From: Streptomyces sp. ML-6
Lineage (GTDB): Bacteria; Actinomycetota; Actinomycetes; Streptomycetales; Streptomycetaceae
Length of the DNA stretch: 64,000 nt
NCBI RefSeq assembly: GCF_030116705.1
Contig: NZ_JAOTIK010000001.1
Span: forward strand, 3,068,001-3,132,000
Direction: 5' to 3'
The position numbers and the translations under genes were made by a program. Positions within the stretch are counted from its first letter, which is position 1, and every line of letters starts with the position of its first letter. The notes below the pieces were generated by a model. That model was not told the DNA's origin and ran no database searches. It saw only the letters and a program-made list of their open reading frames with translations. Shown in pieces: positions 25,384-34,073 of the stretch.

Positions 25384-26286
25384 CTACATCTCCTCCGTGA
25401 CGTACCCGCGAAGCCAGGCCCTGAAGTCCGGGCCCAGGTCCTCACGTTCGCACGCGAGTCTGACAATGGCACGGAGGTAATCGCTCCGGTCGCCGGTGTC
25501 ATAGCGGCGGCCCTTGAAGACGACGCCGTGCACGGGGCCGCCGATCTTCTCGTCCTCGGCGAGGAGCTGGAGGGCGTCGGTGAGCTGGATCTCGCCGCCG
25601 CGGCCCGGCTCGGTCCTGCGCAGTATGTCGAAGACGGCGGGGTCCAGGACGTAGCGGCCGATGATGGCGAGGTTGCTGGGCGCCTCGTGCGCCTCGGGCT
25701 TCTCGACCAGGCCCGTGACGCGCACCACGTCGCCCTCTGCGGTGGGGTCGGCGGCGGCGCAGCCGTACATGTGGATCTGCTCCGGCGCGACCTCCATCAG
25801 CGCGACGACGCTGCCGCCCTCGCGCTCCTGGATCTCGACCATGCGGGCCAGCAGCGGGTCGCGCGGGTCGATCAGGTCGTCGCCGAGGAGGACCGCGAAC
25901 GGCTGGTCCCCCACGTGCGGCTCGGCGCACAGCACCGCGTGGCCCAGGCCACGCGGGTCGCCCTGCCGGACGTAGTGGATGGTGGCCAGGTCGCTCGATT
26001 CCTGGACCTTCTTGAGCCGTTCGGCGTCTCCCTTGCGGGTGAGCGCGGACTCCAGCTCGTAATTGCGGTCGAAGTGGTCCTCGAGAGGACGCTTGTTGCG
26101 GCCGGTGACCATCAGGACGTCGGAGAGACCGGCGGTCACCGCCTCCTCGACGACGTACTGGATCGCCGGCTTGTCGACGACAGGCAGCATCTCCTTGGGA
26201 GTGGCTTTGGTGGCCGGCAGGAAGCGGGTGCCGAGTCCCGCGGCCGGAATGACAGCCTTGCTGATCCTGGGGGGCGACTGAGTCAT
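25384..26286 (-). CDS. galU: UTP-glucose-1-phosphate uridylyltransferase
   Basis: 300 aa, ATG at 26286. The nucleotide-binding signature AGLGTRFLPATKATPKEMLP is followed by VVDKPAIQYVVEEAV, AVLLGDDLIDP, GLVEKPEAHEAPSNLAIIGR and KGRRYDTGDRSDYL. It makes UDP-glucose for cell-wall and capsule precursors and trehalose. It is first in the moeA-containing run and divergent from the 5-formyl-THF cyclo-ligase gene 94 bp away. Confidence 0.97.
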   Translation of the reverse strand: MTQSPPRISKAVIPAAGLGTRFLPATKATPKEMLPVVDKPAIQYVVEEAVTAGLSDVLMVTGRNKRPLEDHFDRNYELESALTRKGDAERLKKVQESSDLATIHYVRQGDPRGLGHAVLCAEPHVGDQPFAVLLGDDLIDPRDPLLARMVEIQEREGGSVVALMEVAPEQIHMYGCAAADPTAEGDVVRVTGLVEKPEAHEAPSNLAIIGRYVLDPAVFDILRRTEPGRGGEIQLTDALQLLAEDEKIGGPVHGVVFKGRRYDTGDRSDYLRAIVRLACEREDLGPDFRAWLRGYVTEEM

Positions 26287-26380
26287 GCGCAGAACGATAA
26301 CTGCCCCGCACGAGCGAAAGATGAGTTTCCGGTTAACTTTGTACGCCTATAGGCATATTCGAGTGATTCACAGGTGTTCC

Positions 26381-26983
26381 TTGAGTGCAAATCAGCCCGA
26401 AAAGACACTTTTCCGGCATGAACTGCTGGCCGCGCGACGCCTTCTGACCAAGGAGGACGTGGAAAACGCCGCGACGGTTCTGTCCCGGCGCGCCCTGGAT
26501 CTGCCGGAGCTGTCCGGGGCCCGCACCGTCGCCGCGTACGTCTCCGTGGGGAGCGAACCGGGCACCCGCGCCCTGCTGGACGCCCTGCGCGCGCGGGGCG
26601 TGCGGGTGCTGCTGCCGGTGCTGCTTCCCGACAACGACCTGGACTGGGCGCCCTACGAGGGGGCCGCGCGGCTCGTACGGGCCGGTCGCGGGCTGCTGGA
26701 GCCCGCCGGGGAGCGCCTCGGCCCGGACGCGGTCCTGGCCGCCGACGCGGTCCTGCTGCCGGGGCTCGCGGTGGACGGGCGCGGGATGCGGCTGGGGCGC
26801 GGCGGCGGCAGCTACGACCGGGTGCTGGCCCGGCTCGCGGCGGCCGGCGCGCATCCGGCGCTGGTGGTCCTGCTGTACGACGACGAGGTGGTCGCACGGG
26901 TTCCGGAGGAACCGCACGACCGCCCCGTGGACGTGGCGGTGACCCCGGCCGCGGTCCACCGGGCGGACCCGGTGGAGCCCTGA
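26381..26983 (+). CDS. 5-formyltetrahydrofolate cyclo-ligase
   Basis: 200 aa from TTG at 26381 (LSANQPEKTLFRHELLAARR), with AGG 7 nt upstream; the longer frame overlaps the divergent promoter and is unlikely. Family signals: FRHELLAARR at the start, AAYVSVGSEPGTRALLDALR, VLLPVLLPDNDLDW and the ATP/substrate loop GLAVDGRGMRLGRGGGSYDR. It recycles 5-formyl-THF to 5,10-methenyl-THF. Its position opposite galU matches mycobacteria (Rv0992c/Rv0993). Confidence 0.93.
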   Translation: MSANQPEKTLFRHELLAARRLLTKEDVENAATVLSRRALDLPELSGARTVAAYVSVGSEPGTRALLDALRARGVRVLLPVLLPDNDLDWAPYEGAARLVRAGRGLLEPAGERLGPDAVLAADAVLLPGLAVDGRGMRLGRGGGSYDRVLARLAAAGAHPALVVLLYDDEVVARVPEEPHDRPVDVAVTPAAVHRADPVEP

Positions 26984-27172
26984 GCGACCCCGAGCGACCC
27001 CGAGCGGCCCTGAACGGCCCCGAGAGCGGCCCGGAGCGGACGCGAGCGACCGCGTTAGACCTCCGTGATCCCCCGGGCGCCTGGAACGGCCTCGGGCGGC
27101 CCCCGGGAGCTCCTGAGAGCTCCGAGGGCCGCCCGAGGGCTCCGCGGACGCGTCCTACGGCTCGAGCGTCTT
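26984..27172. other. Convergent intergenic gap with GAGCGACCCC-type repeats
   Basis: 189 bp between convergent genes, largely made of imperfect copies of GAGCGACCCC/GAGCGGCCC (26984-27055) and CTCCGAGGGCC-type pieces. No strong terminator hairpin and no gene. Confidence 0.5.
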
Positions 27173-29923
27173 CTACGGCTTGAGCGTCAGGGTGTCGACC
27201 GTCGACTTGGAGACGGCGTTCGTGCCGAAGGACCAGTCGAGCAGTTCGCCGTTGACCCACTTCTCGGTCTGGTCGGTGTAGTGCGCGCTGAACGCGTGCC
27301 CGGAGGCGCCGGTGAGGTTGATCCAGCGGGACTTGTCCCAGTCCCCCACGTTGACCACCATGCGCATCGACGGCACCCAGACGACCTCGTAGCCGCCCGC
27401 CGCGTTCCAGCCGGCGGCGTTGACCGCGGCCTCGCCGCCGCCGAGGTCCCACGGACCACGGTTGAGGGCCCGCCGGAGCAGATCGGGGCCTTCGGTACCG
27501 AGGGTCTGGTTCTTCAGCGTCAGCTGGTGCAGCCGGCCCCAGCTCCAGGTGCTGACGTCCTTGCCGAGCTTGGCGGTCAGCTCCCAGCGGGCGTCCTCCA
27601 GGGCGCGGGCGAAGAGCTCGTCACGGTTCTCCGTCGCCAGGTCCCGGCCGCTCTTCGGCGTCTTCCACCAGTCGTTGTCCTGGTCGTCCAGCAGGTTGAT
27701 GACCACCTGGTACCAGCGGTCGCCGCCGTCCGGCTGCGCCGAGTCCGCGGCGCGCTGACCGCACTCGCGCACCAGCTTGTTCTGCTCGTCGACCGGACCG
27801 GAGCCGCCCGCCCGGGGAACGTTGAGGCACTCGCCCTCGACCCGCAGCTCCTTGGGGAGCTTGTTGCCGAAGGCCAGCTTGAGGATGTTGCGCCAGACCG
27901 CGTTGAAGTACGCCGCCGCGGCCGAGTCGGGCTCCTGGGTGTAGTCCCAGCCCTCCAGCAGCTTCTGCGCCTCACGGACGCTCTTGTCCGAGACGTTGAT
28001 CTTCAGCAGCTCGGGCACCAGCTTCGCGGCGATCTCGCTGGTGTTGTCCATCTGCATCTTCTGCATGTCCTCGGTCGAGATCTTCCCCCCGTCCTTGAGC
28101 TTCGCCCGGATGAGGTCGTTGATCCGCTGGCTGCGGCTGCCGTAGCCCCAGTCCTTGGTGAGCAGATGGGGGTACTTCTTACCGATGACGGCCTGGTTGG
28201 CGGTGACGATGTAGCCGCGCTTCGGGTTGTACTCGTAGGGCAGCTCGTCGAACGGGATCGGCTCCTTCTCCCAGCCGTACTTCGAGGACCAGCCGGGGCT
28301 GGGCATCGTGCCGTCGCCCTCCATGCGGACCGGGATCTTCCCCGGTGCCTGGTAGCCGATGTTGCCGTCGTTGTCGGCGTAGATGAGGTTCTGCGAGGGG
28401 ACCTCGAAGTGCTCGGCCGCCTTGCGGAAGGACGTGAAGTCCTTGGCGCGGTTCAGCTCGAAGACGGCGTCCATGGAGCGGCCGGGTTCCAGCGCGGTCC
28501 ACTTCAGGGCGACCGCGTAGCCCTCGGCCCGGTCCGGGGCCTCGTTGGTGACGGGGGCCTTCTGGCCGACCTTCTCCAGTTCGCTGCTGCGGTCGGAGAC
28601 CAGCGGGCCGTTGTTCGTCTCGCGGATGGTGATCGGCCGGTCCTTGCCGCCCGCGACCTTGATGATCTCGTCGCGGACGGTGAAGGGCTTGACCTTGCCG
28701 TCGTACAGGTAGCCGTCGGCGGAGACCTTCTCCAGGAAGAGGTCGGTGACGTCCGCGCCGAGGTTGGTGAGGCCCCAGGCGATGTCCTGGTTGTGGCCGA
28801 TGACCACGCCGGGCATCCCGGAGAAGGTGTAACCGGCGGTGTCGTACTGGCACGTGGCGCTGATCTCGCGGCAGTGCAGCCCCATCTGGTACCAGAGCGA
28901 GGGCAGCTGCGGGGCCAGGTGCGGGTCGTTGGCGAGCAGCGGCTTGCCCGTGGTCGTGTACTCGCCGGAGACCACCCAGGAGTTGGACCCGATGCCGTTG
29001 CCGTTCGGGCCGAGCAGCGCCGGGATCTGGTCGAGGGTGTCGGAGAGCGAGGCGAGCTGGGTGTTCAGGCCCTGGGTGGCGTCCTGCGCGGTGTCCGCGG
29101 CGCCGATGTCGTCGGACGGCGTCGCGTCCAGGTCGAACTTCCCGGTGACCGGGGAGATCGCGCCCCGGTCGACGATCGGCTCGTTCTTGTCGTACGGGTA
29201 GGCCGGGTACAGATCCTGGATCTGCTTCGCGTCCAGCCTGCTGCTCATCAGCGAGCGGTCGATCTCGTCCTGCATGTTGCCGCGCAGGTCCCAGGCCATG
29301 GCCTTGAGCCAGGCGACGGAGTCGACCGGCGTCCACTTGCCCGGCTTGTAGTCGTTGGTGAAGCCGAGGGCCGCGTACTCGACGGAGATGTCCTTGCCGT
29401 CCCGGCCCTCCAGGTAGGCGTTCACACCGTCCGCGTACGACTGGAGGTTCTTCTTGGTCTCCTCGGACAGGACGGTGTCGTACTCCTTCTGCGCGACCTC
29501 GTGCCAGCCCAGCGTGCGCAGGAAGGTGTCCGTCTCGACCTGCCCGGAACCGAACATCTCGGAGAGCCGGCCCGCGGTCATGTGACGGCGGACGTCCATC
29601 TCCCAGAAGCGGTCCTGCGCGTGGACGAAGCCCTGGGCGCGGAAGAGGTCGGCGTCGGAGTCCGCGTACAGCTGCGGGATGCCGTAGCCGTCGCGTTTGA
29701 CGTCGACCGTGCCTTCGAGGCCGTCGATCTTGATCGATCCGGTCGTCTGCGGGTACGAGGCCCGCACGGTCGACACGGACCAGTACGCGCCGTAGCCGAT
29801 ACCCGCGACGAGCGCCAGCACCAGAACGAGCACGATCAGGCGGGCACGTCGCCCCTTCTTCCTGCCGGTCTTCGCACCGGCGGACCCGGTGGAGCCGGAA
29901 GAGGCGGTTGTGTTGGCGGGCAT
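27173..29923 (-). CDS. Penicillin-acylase-family Ntn hydrolase
   Basis: 916 aa, ATG at 29923 with GAAGGA upstream. An N-terminal signal anchor (ARLIVLVLVLALVAGIGYGA) follows a Lys/Arg stretch. The alpha chain has GYGIPQLYADSDADLFRAQG and FVHAQDRFWEMDVRRHMTAG. A spacer is followed by GIGSNSWVVSG, where Ser of SNSW should be the N-terminal nucleophile after self-cleavage, and KPLLANDPHLAPQLPSLWYQ. The rest is a full-length beta chain. Such enzymes cleave amide bonds of acylated small molecules, including acyl-homoserine lactones and penicillins. The substrate here is unknown and it stands alone. Confidence 0.93.
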   Translation of the reverse strand: MPANTTASSGSTGSAGAKTGRKKGRRARLIVLVLVLALVAGIGYGAYWSVSTVRASYPQTTGSIKIDGLEGTVDVKRDGYGIPQLYADSDADLFRAQGFVHAQDRFWEMDVRRHMTAGRLSEMFGSGQVETDTFLRTLGWHEVAQKEYDTVLSEETKKNLQSYADGVNAYLEGRDGKDISVEYAALGFTNDYKPGKWTPVDSVAWLKAMAWDLRGNMQDEIDRSLMSSRLDAKQIQDLYPAYPYDKNEPIVDRGAISPVTGKFDLDATPSDDIGAADTAQDATQGLNTQLASLSDTLDQIPALLGPNGNGIGSNSWVVSGEYTTTGKPLLANDPHLAPQLPSLWYQMGLHCREISATCQYDTAGYTFSGMPGVVIGHNQDIAWGLTNLGADVTDLFLEKVSADGYLYDGKVKPFTVRDEIIKVAGGKDRPITIRETNNGPLVSDRSSELEKVGQKAPVTNEAPDRAEGYAVALKWTALEPGRSMDAVFELNRAKDFTSFRKAAEHFEVPSQNLIYADNDGNIGYQAPGKIPVRMEGDGTMPSPGWSSKYGWEKEPIPFDELPYEYNPKRGYIVTANQAVIGKKYPHLLTKDWGYGSRSQRINDLIRAKLKDGGKISTEDMQKMQMDNTSEIAAKLVPELLKINVSDKSVREAQKLLEGWDYTQEPDSAAAAYFNAVWRNILKLAFGNKLPKELRVEGECLNVPRAGGSGPVDEQNKLVRECGQRAADSAQPDGGDRWYQVVINLLDDQDNDWWKTPKSGRDLATENRDELFARALEDARWELTAKLGKDVSTWSWGRLHQLTLKNQTLGTEGPDLLRRALNRGPWDLGGGEAAVNAAGWNAAGGYEVVWVPSMRMVVNVGDWDKSRWINLTGASGHAFSAHYTDQTEKWVNGELLDWSFGTNAVSKSTVDTLTLKP

Positions 29924-30187
29924 CGCTGTCCTTCGAGGGGCAGGTGGTCCTGGGAGTGCAGGAGCAACCATAGGCGCAGCGGCCCGGCGGCTCCGACGCG
30001 GTATCGGGATGGCTCGAATTGAGTAGTGATCGTACGGACGCTCGGCCGCGTCAAGAAAGCGTTAAAGATTAGGTAAGGTAACGAAGTACCGGCCACTCAT
30101 GGCCGATACCGAGGCTCGACCGGCCCGATCCGGTCGTTTCGTTCGAATCGTTCGGCTCGGCAGGCGCACGCGGGGAAGGAACGGCCA

Positions 30188-31804
30188 CTGACTGTCCACA
30201 CGCTCAACGAACTCCTGCTCGTCTGCTCACTCGTACTGCTCGTCGCAGTGGCGGCGGTGCGCATCTCCTCGCGCAGCGGGCTCCCCAGCCTGCTCCTGTA
30301 CCTCGGCATCGGGGTCGCCATGGGGCAGGACGGCCTCTTCGACGTCAAGTTCGACAACGCCGAGCTGACCCAGGTCATCGGCTACGCCGCGCTCGTCGTG
30401 ATCCTCGCCGAGGGCGGTCTGGGCACCAAGTGGAAAGAGATCAGACCCGCGCTGCCCGCCGCGGCGATGCTCTCGCTGGTCGGCGTCGCGGTGAGCGTGG
30501 GCGTCACGGCGGCCGGGGCGCACTACCTGGTCGGTCTCGACTGGCGGCAGGCACTGATCATCGGTGCGGTCGTCTCGTCGACGGACGCCGCCGCGGTCTT
30601 CTCCGTACTGCGCAAGGTGCCGCTGCCCGCCCGGGTCACCGGCGTACTGGAGGCCGAATCCGGCTTCAACGACGCCCCGGTGGTGATCCTGGTGGTGGCC
30701 TTCTCCACCCGGGGACCGGTGGACAGCTGGTACGTACTGGTCGGGGAGATAGCCCTGGAGCTCGCCATCGGTGCCGCCGTGGGCATCGCCGTCGGCTGGC
30801 TCGGTTCGTTCGGCCTGCGCCACGTGGCACTGCCCGCGTCCGGTCTCTACCCGATCGCCGTGATGGCGATCGCGGTCAGCGCGTACGCCGTGGGCGCCCT
30901 GGTCCACGGCAGTGGCTTCCTCGCCGTCTACCTGGCCGCGATGATCCTCGGCAACGCCAAGCTGCCGCACTGGCCCGCCACCCGCGGCTTCGCCGACGGG
31001 CTCGGCTGGCTGGCCCAGATCGGCATGTTCGTCCTGCTCGGCCTGCTGGTCACCCCGCACGATCTGCTCGACGACTTCTGGCCCGCCGTGGTCGTGGGCC
31101 TGGTGCTGACCGTGGTGGCCCGCCCGCTGGAGGTCTTCATCTCGCTGCTGCCGTTCCGGCTGCCCTGGCAGGAGAAGGCCCTCATGTCCTGGGCGGGGCT
31201 GCGCGGGGCCGTGCCCATCATCCTGGCGACCATCCCGATGGTCGCCGGGGTCGAGGGCTCCACCCGCGTCTTCAACATCGTCTTCGTCCTCGTCGTCGTC
31301 TACACCCTCATCCAGGGGCCGACCCTGCCCTGGCTGGCGAAGGCCCTGAAGATCGCCGAGGACCCCTCCGAGACGGCCGACCTGGGCATCGAGTCGGCGC
31401 CCCTGGAGCGGCTGCGCGGCCATCTGCTGTCGGTGGCGATCCCCGGCGGCTCGAAGATGCACGGCGTGGAGGTCGGGGAGCTGCGACTGCCCGCCGGGGC
31501 CGCGGTCACCCTGGTCGTACGGGACGGGAAGAGCTTCGTACCGGCGCCGTCGACCGTGCTGCGACACGGCGACGAGCTGCTGGTGGTCACCACCGATCCG
31601 GTGCGCGACGCGGCGGAGGAGCGGTTGCGCGCGGTCGGCGAGGGCGGCAAGCTCGCGGGCTGGCTGGGCACCGGCGCCAAGGGCGGCGAGGGCCCCGGCC
31701 CCGCGGCGCCGCACGCGAAGCAGGACCGGCGCCACGAGGTGGCGCACGCGCTGAAGGCCGTGACGAGGCTCGGCAGGTCCGACGGCCCGAAGGCGCACCG
31801 CTGA
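30188..31804 (+). CDS. CPA1-type potassium or sodium/proton antiporter with TrkA-C domain
   Basis: 538 aa if translation starts at CTG 30188 (LTVHTLNELLLVCSLVLLVA), which has AAGGA 7 nt upstream and restores the first membrane helix. The first conventional start, GTG 30248, would cut that helix. About 12 helices include the exchanger motif VVSSTDAAAVFSVLR and ESGFNDAPVVILV. Residues from about 415 to 480 form a TrkA-C/RCK_C-like regulatory domain (GVEVGELRLPAGAAVTLVVR ... GDELLVVTTDP). It exports K+ or Na+ in exchange for H+. A Gly/Ala-rich tail ends the protein. Confidence 0.9.
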   Translation: MTVHTLNELLLVCSLVLLVAVAAVRISSRSGLPSLLLYLGIGVAMGQDGLFDVKFDNAELTQVIGYAALVVILAEGGLGTKWKEIRPALPAAAMLSLVGVAVSVGVTAAGAHYLVGLDWRQALIIGAVVSSTDAAAVFSVLRKVPLPARVTGVLEAESGFNDAPVVILVVAFSTRGPVDSWYVLVGEIALELAIGAAVGIAVGWLGSFGLRHVALPASGLYPIAVMAIAVSAYAVGALVHGSGFLAVYLAAMILGNAKLPHWPATRGFADGLGWLAQIGMFVLLGLLVTPHDLLDDFWPAVVVGLVLTVVARPLEVFISLLPFRLPWQEKALMSWAGLRGAVPIILATIPMVAGVEGSTRVFNIVFVLVVVYTLIQGPTLPWLAKALKIAEDPSETADLGIESAPLERLRGHLLSVAIPGGSKMHGVEVGELRLPAGAAVTLVVRDGKSFVPAPSTVLRHGDELLVVTTDPVRDAAEERLRAVGEGGKLAGWLGTGAKGGEGPGPAAPHAKQDRRHEVAHALKAVTRLGRSDGPKAHR

Positions 31805-32236
31805 GGCACGCCTTCGGGGAGCCGGGGCTTCCGGACTCCGAAGGCACTTCACTCCGAAGGCATTTCATGGGCCTGGCGCATTTTCGCTCACCATTGGTGC
31901 GTCTTGGTAGGCATTAGTGGGCCTTGGTGGGCCTTGCTGCGTCTTGGTGCGTTTTGCCATGTCTGCGCGCTGGCAGGGTGGCCCGGCACACAATCACAGC
32001 CAGGCAGGGACAAATGCCTGTATCCTGAAGGAAATCTGAACGACCAACTCTGCCTGATGCAGAGCTGGCGCGACCGTATGGCGGTCGTGGCGTCCTCCGC
32101 CCCTGCTGAGCGCCCGGCATCTACCGCAGTTCCGCGCGAAGAGGACAGCTCTCGGCCGCATCCGCACGAGCCCGCACCCACCCGTCCGGGCCCGCCCGCG
32201 GGAGCCCGGCCACCAGGCGGCAGAAAGGCATGGACC
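31805..32236. other. 432-bp leader region of the MFS permease
   Basis: No gene is supported. It holds a helically phased 10-bp repeat (31894-31963) and then about 270 bp where the MFS reading frame is open but low-complexity (Pro/Ala/Arg/Glu). I place the start at 32237, so this part is untranslated or an unlikely N-terminal extension (alternative ATG at 32078). Confidence 0.5.
31894..31963. repeat. 10-bp helically phased tandem repeat (7 copies)
   Basis: Units of TTGGTGCGTC, TTGGTAGGCA, TTAGTGGGCC, TTGGTGGGCC, TTGCTGCGTC, TTGGTGCGTT and TTGCCATGTC follow each other at exactly 10 bp. The TTG step recurs once per helical turn, and the stretch is T-rich compared with its surroundings. Confidence 0.8.
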
Positions 32237-33520
32237 GTGGCGTCCACGGTCTCCGACCGCCCCGGTTACGGGCAGTTGCTGCGCACCCCGGGTGCGTGGA
32301 CTTTTCTCCTTCCGGGCTTCGCCGCACGGCAGCCCTTCGCGATGCTGACCATCGGCATCGTCCTGCTGGTCCAGCACACCACCGGCTCGTACGGCAGCGC
32401 GGGGGCCGTCGCCGCCGTGACCGGTGTCGCCATGGCCCTGTTCGCGCCGCAGACCGGCAAGCTCGCCGACCGTTTCGGCCAGCGCGCCGTGCTGCTGCCC
32501 GGCGTCCTGGTGCACGCCGCGTCGGTGTCGGCGCTGACGGCCCTCGCACTGGCGGACGCGCCCCTGTGGGCACTGTTCGCTGCGGCCGTGCCCACGGGCG
32601 CGTCCGTCCCGCAGATCGGCCCGATGGTGCGCGCCCGCTGGGCGGCCGTACTGGGGGCGGCACCGGGCCGCGAAGCATCGCCGCTGCTGTCCACCGCCGC
32701 CGCCTTCGAATCGGTGACGGACGAGTTCACCTTCGTCATCGGACCGGTGCTCGCCACCGCGCTGTGCACGGGCGTGCACCCGGCGGCCGGTCTGGTCGCC
32801 GAGGCCGCGCTGACGCTGGCCGGCGGGCTGCTCTTCGCCGCCCAGCACCGCACCCAGCCCGCGGTGCGCACCGCCCCGTCCGGCACGGACCGGCGGCACG
32901 CCTCCGCCCTGTCCGTCCCCGGCGTACGGGTGCTCGCGGTGGCCTTCCTCGGGATCGGCGCCGTCTTCGGCGGCATGCAGGTCTCGCTGACCGCCTTCGC
33001 CGAGGAGATCGGCCGCCCCGGCGTGAACGGCCTGCTGTACGGCGTCTTCGCGGCCGGCAACATGCTGGCCGGAATCGTCTGCGGGGCCATCGCCTGGAAG
33101 AGCGGCCCGCGACGGCGCCTGCTCGTCGGGTACACGGCGCTGACCCTGACCGCGTCCGGCCTGTGGGCGATGCACTCGGTGCCCCTGCTCGCCGGGCTCG
33201 GACTGCTGGTCGGGCTGTCCATCGCCCCGGCCCTGATCAGCGGATACACGCTGGTCGAGGCCCTGGTGCCGGGCTCCGCCCGGACCGAGGCGTTCACCTG
33301 GCTGACGGGCTCGGTCGCGCTCGGCCAGGCGGCCGCTGTGACGGTGGCCGGACGGCTCGCGGACGCCCACGGGGCCTCGACCGGATTCCTGGTGCCGCTG
33401 GTGGGGACCGTGCTGGCGCTGATCACCCTGATGACCCTGCGTTCGCGGCTCTCACCCACCGCTCCGGGACGGACCGTGGCGCGTGGTGTCGGTCACCGGA
33501 AGCCGGTCACGGTGGACTGA
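32237..33520 (+). CDS. MFS permease
   Basis: 427 aa from GTG 32237 (ASTVSDRPGYGQLLRTPGAW), with AAAGG 8 nt upstream. About 12 hydrophobic segments; the conserved loop between helices 2 and 3 reads APQTGKLADRFGQRAVLLPG, and FESVTDEFTFVIGPVLATAL follows. It resembles uncharacterised actinobacterial MFS transporters with a short GYxxLLRTPG N-terminus. The transported compound is unknown. The gene stands alone, with the CIRCE-preceded FmdB gene 66 bp downstream. Confidence 0.88.
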   Translation: MASTVSDRPGYGQLLRTPGAWTFLLPGFAARQPFAMLTIGIVLLVQHTTGSYGSAGAVAAVTGVAMALFAPQTGKLADRFGQRAVLLPGVLVHAASVSALTALALADAPLWALFAAAVPTGASVPQIGPMVRARWAAVLGAAPGREASPLLSTAAAFESVTDEFTFVIGPVLATALCTGVHPAAGLVAEAALTLAGGLLFAAQHRTQPAVRTAPSGTDRRHASALSVPGVRVLAVAFLGIGAVFGGMQVSLTAFAEEIGRPGVNGLLYGVFAAGNMLAGIVCGAIAWKSGPRRRLLVGYTALTLTASGLWAMHSVPLLAGLGLLVGLSIAPALISGYTLVEALVPGSARTEAFTWLTGSVALGQAAAVTVAGRLADAHGASTGFLVPLVGTVLALITLMTLRSRLSPTAPGRTVARGVGHRKPVTVD

Positions 33521-33550
33521 CGCAGCGGAATACGTCACTATGGAGCGTCG

Positions 33551-33577
33551 TTAGCACTCATCGAGTCAGAGTGCCAG
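33551..33577 (+). promoter_or_regulatory. CIRCE-like HrcA operator in front of the FmdB/Ruc gene
   Basis: TTAGCACTC (33551-33559), 9-bp spacer, GAGTGCCAG (33569-33577). The CIRCE consensus is TTAGCACTC-N9-GAGTGCTAA, so 16 of 18 arm positions match with the correct spacer. It directly abuts the AGGAGG ribosome site of the gene at 33587. A possible promoter lies just upstream (TGGACT at 33513, CACTAT at 33536, 17 bp apart). Confidence 0.8.
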
Positions 33578-33586
33578 GAGGAGCAA

Positions 33587-33931
33587 GTGCCGACCTATCA
33601 GTACCAGTGCACCGAATGTGGCGAGGGCCTCGAGGCGGTGCAGAAGTTCACCGATGACGCCCTCACCGTGTGCCCGAGCTGCGACGGACGCCTGAAGAAG
33701 GTGTTCTCGGCGGTCGGCATCGTCTTCAAGGGATCCGGTTTCTACCGGAACGACAGCCGCGGCTCCTCGTCGAGCAGCACGCCGGCGTCGTCCTCGGCGA
33801 AGTCGTCCGATTCCGCCTCGGCCGACTCCTCGTCGTCCTCGAAGGGCTCCGACTCGAAGTCGTCCACGTCCACCGCGGCGTCGGCCTCCTCGGCCCCTTC
33901 GGCCTCGGCGAGCGGTACTTCGGCCGCCTGA
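33587..33931 (+). CDS. FmdB-family zinc-ribbon protein, Ruc-like redox-regulated chaperone candidate
   Basis: 114 aa, GTG at 33587 behind AGGAGG. Residues 1-45 form a zinc ribbon with two CxxC pairs (CTECGEGLEAVQKF and VCPSCDGRLKKVF). Residues 55-114 are an almost pure Ser/Ala/Lys/Asp/Thr disordered tail. M. tuberculosis Rv0991c (Ruc) has the same architecture, is heat-shock regulated through HrcA, and acts as a chaperone when oxidised. Its gene also sits near mscL, 5-formyl-THF cyclo-ligase and galU, as here. The chaperone role here is inferred from family, context and the CIRCE site. Confidence 0.88.
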   Translation: MPTYQYQCTECGEGLEAVQKFTDDALTVCPSCDGRLKKVFSAVGIVFKGSGFYRNDSRGSSSSSTPASSSAKSSDSASADSSSSSKGSDSKSSTSTAASASSAPSASASGTSAA

Positions 33932-34073
33932 TTCCTCGACGAGTGGCGCCTTCGGCTGCCCGAGCCGGTCCGGTTCGGTCCGGTCCGCACTTCCACGCTT
34001 CTACGTTTCCCCAGGACCCTGCCGACACCTCGGCGGGGTCCTGCGCGTTTTCCCGCGCCGCTACTGTGAGCGC

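Noticed and set aside
27065..30022. 985-codon plus-strand frame
   Set aside because: Opposite-strand shadow of the penicillin-acylase-family gene; composition is that of GC-rich antisense with Val/Leu/Arg/Gly/Asp excess.
30066..30085. Iron-box-like TTAGGTAAGG upstream of the antiporter
   Set aside because: Only the left half resembles the DtxR/DmdR consensus; the right half does not match and the gene has no iron link.
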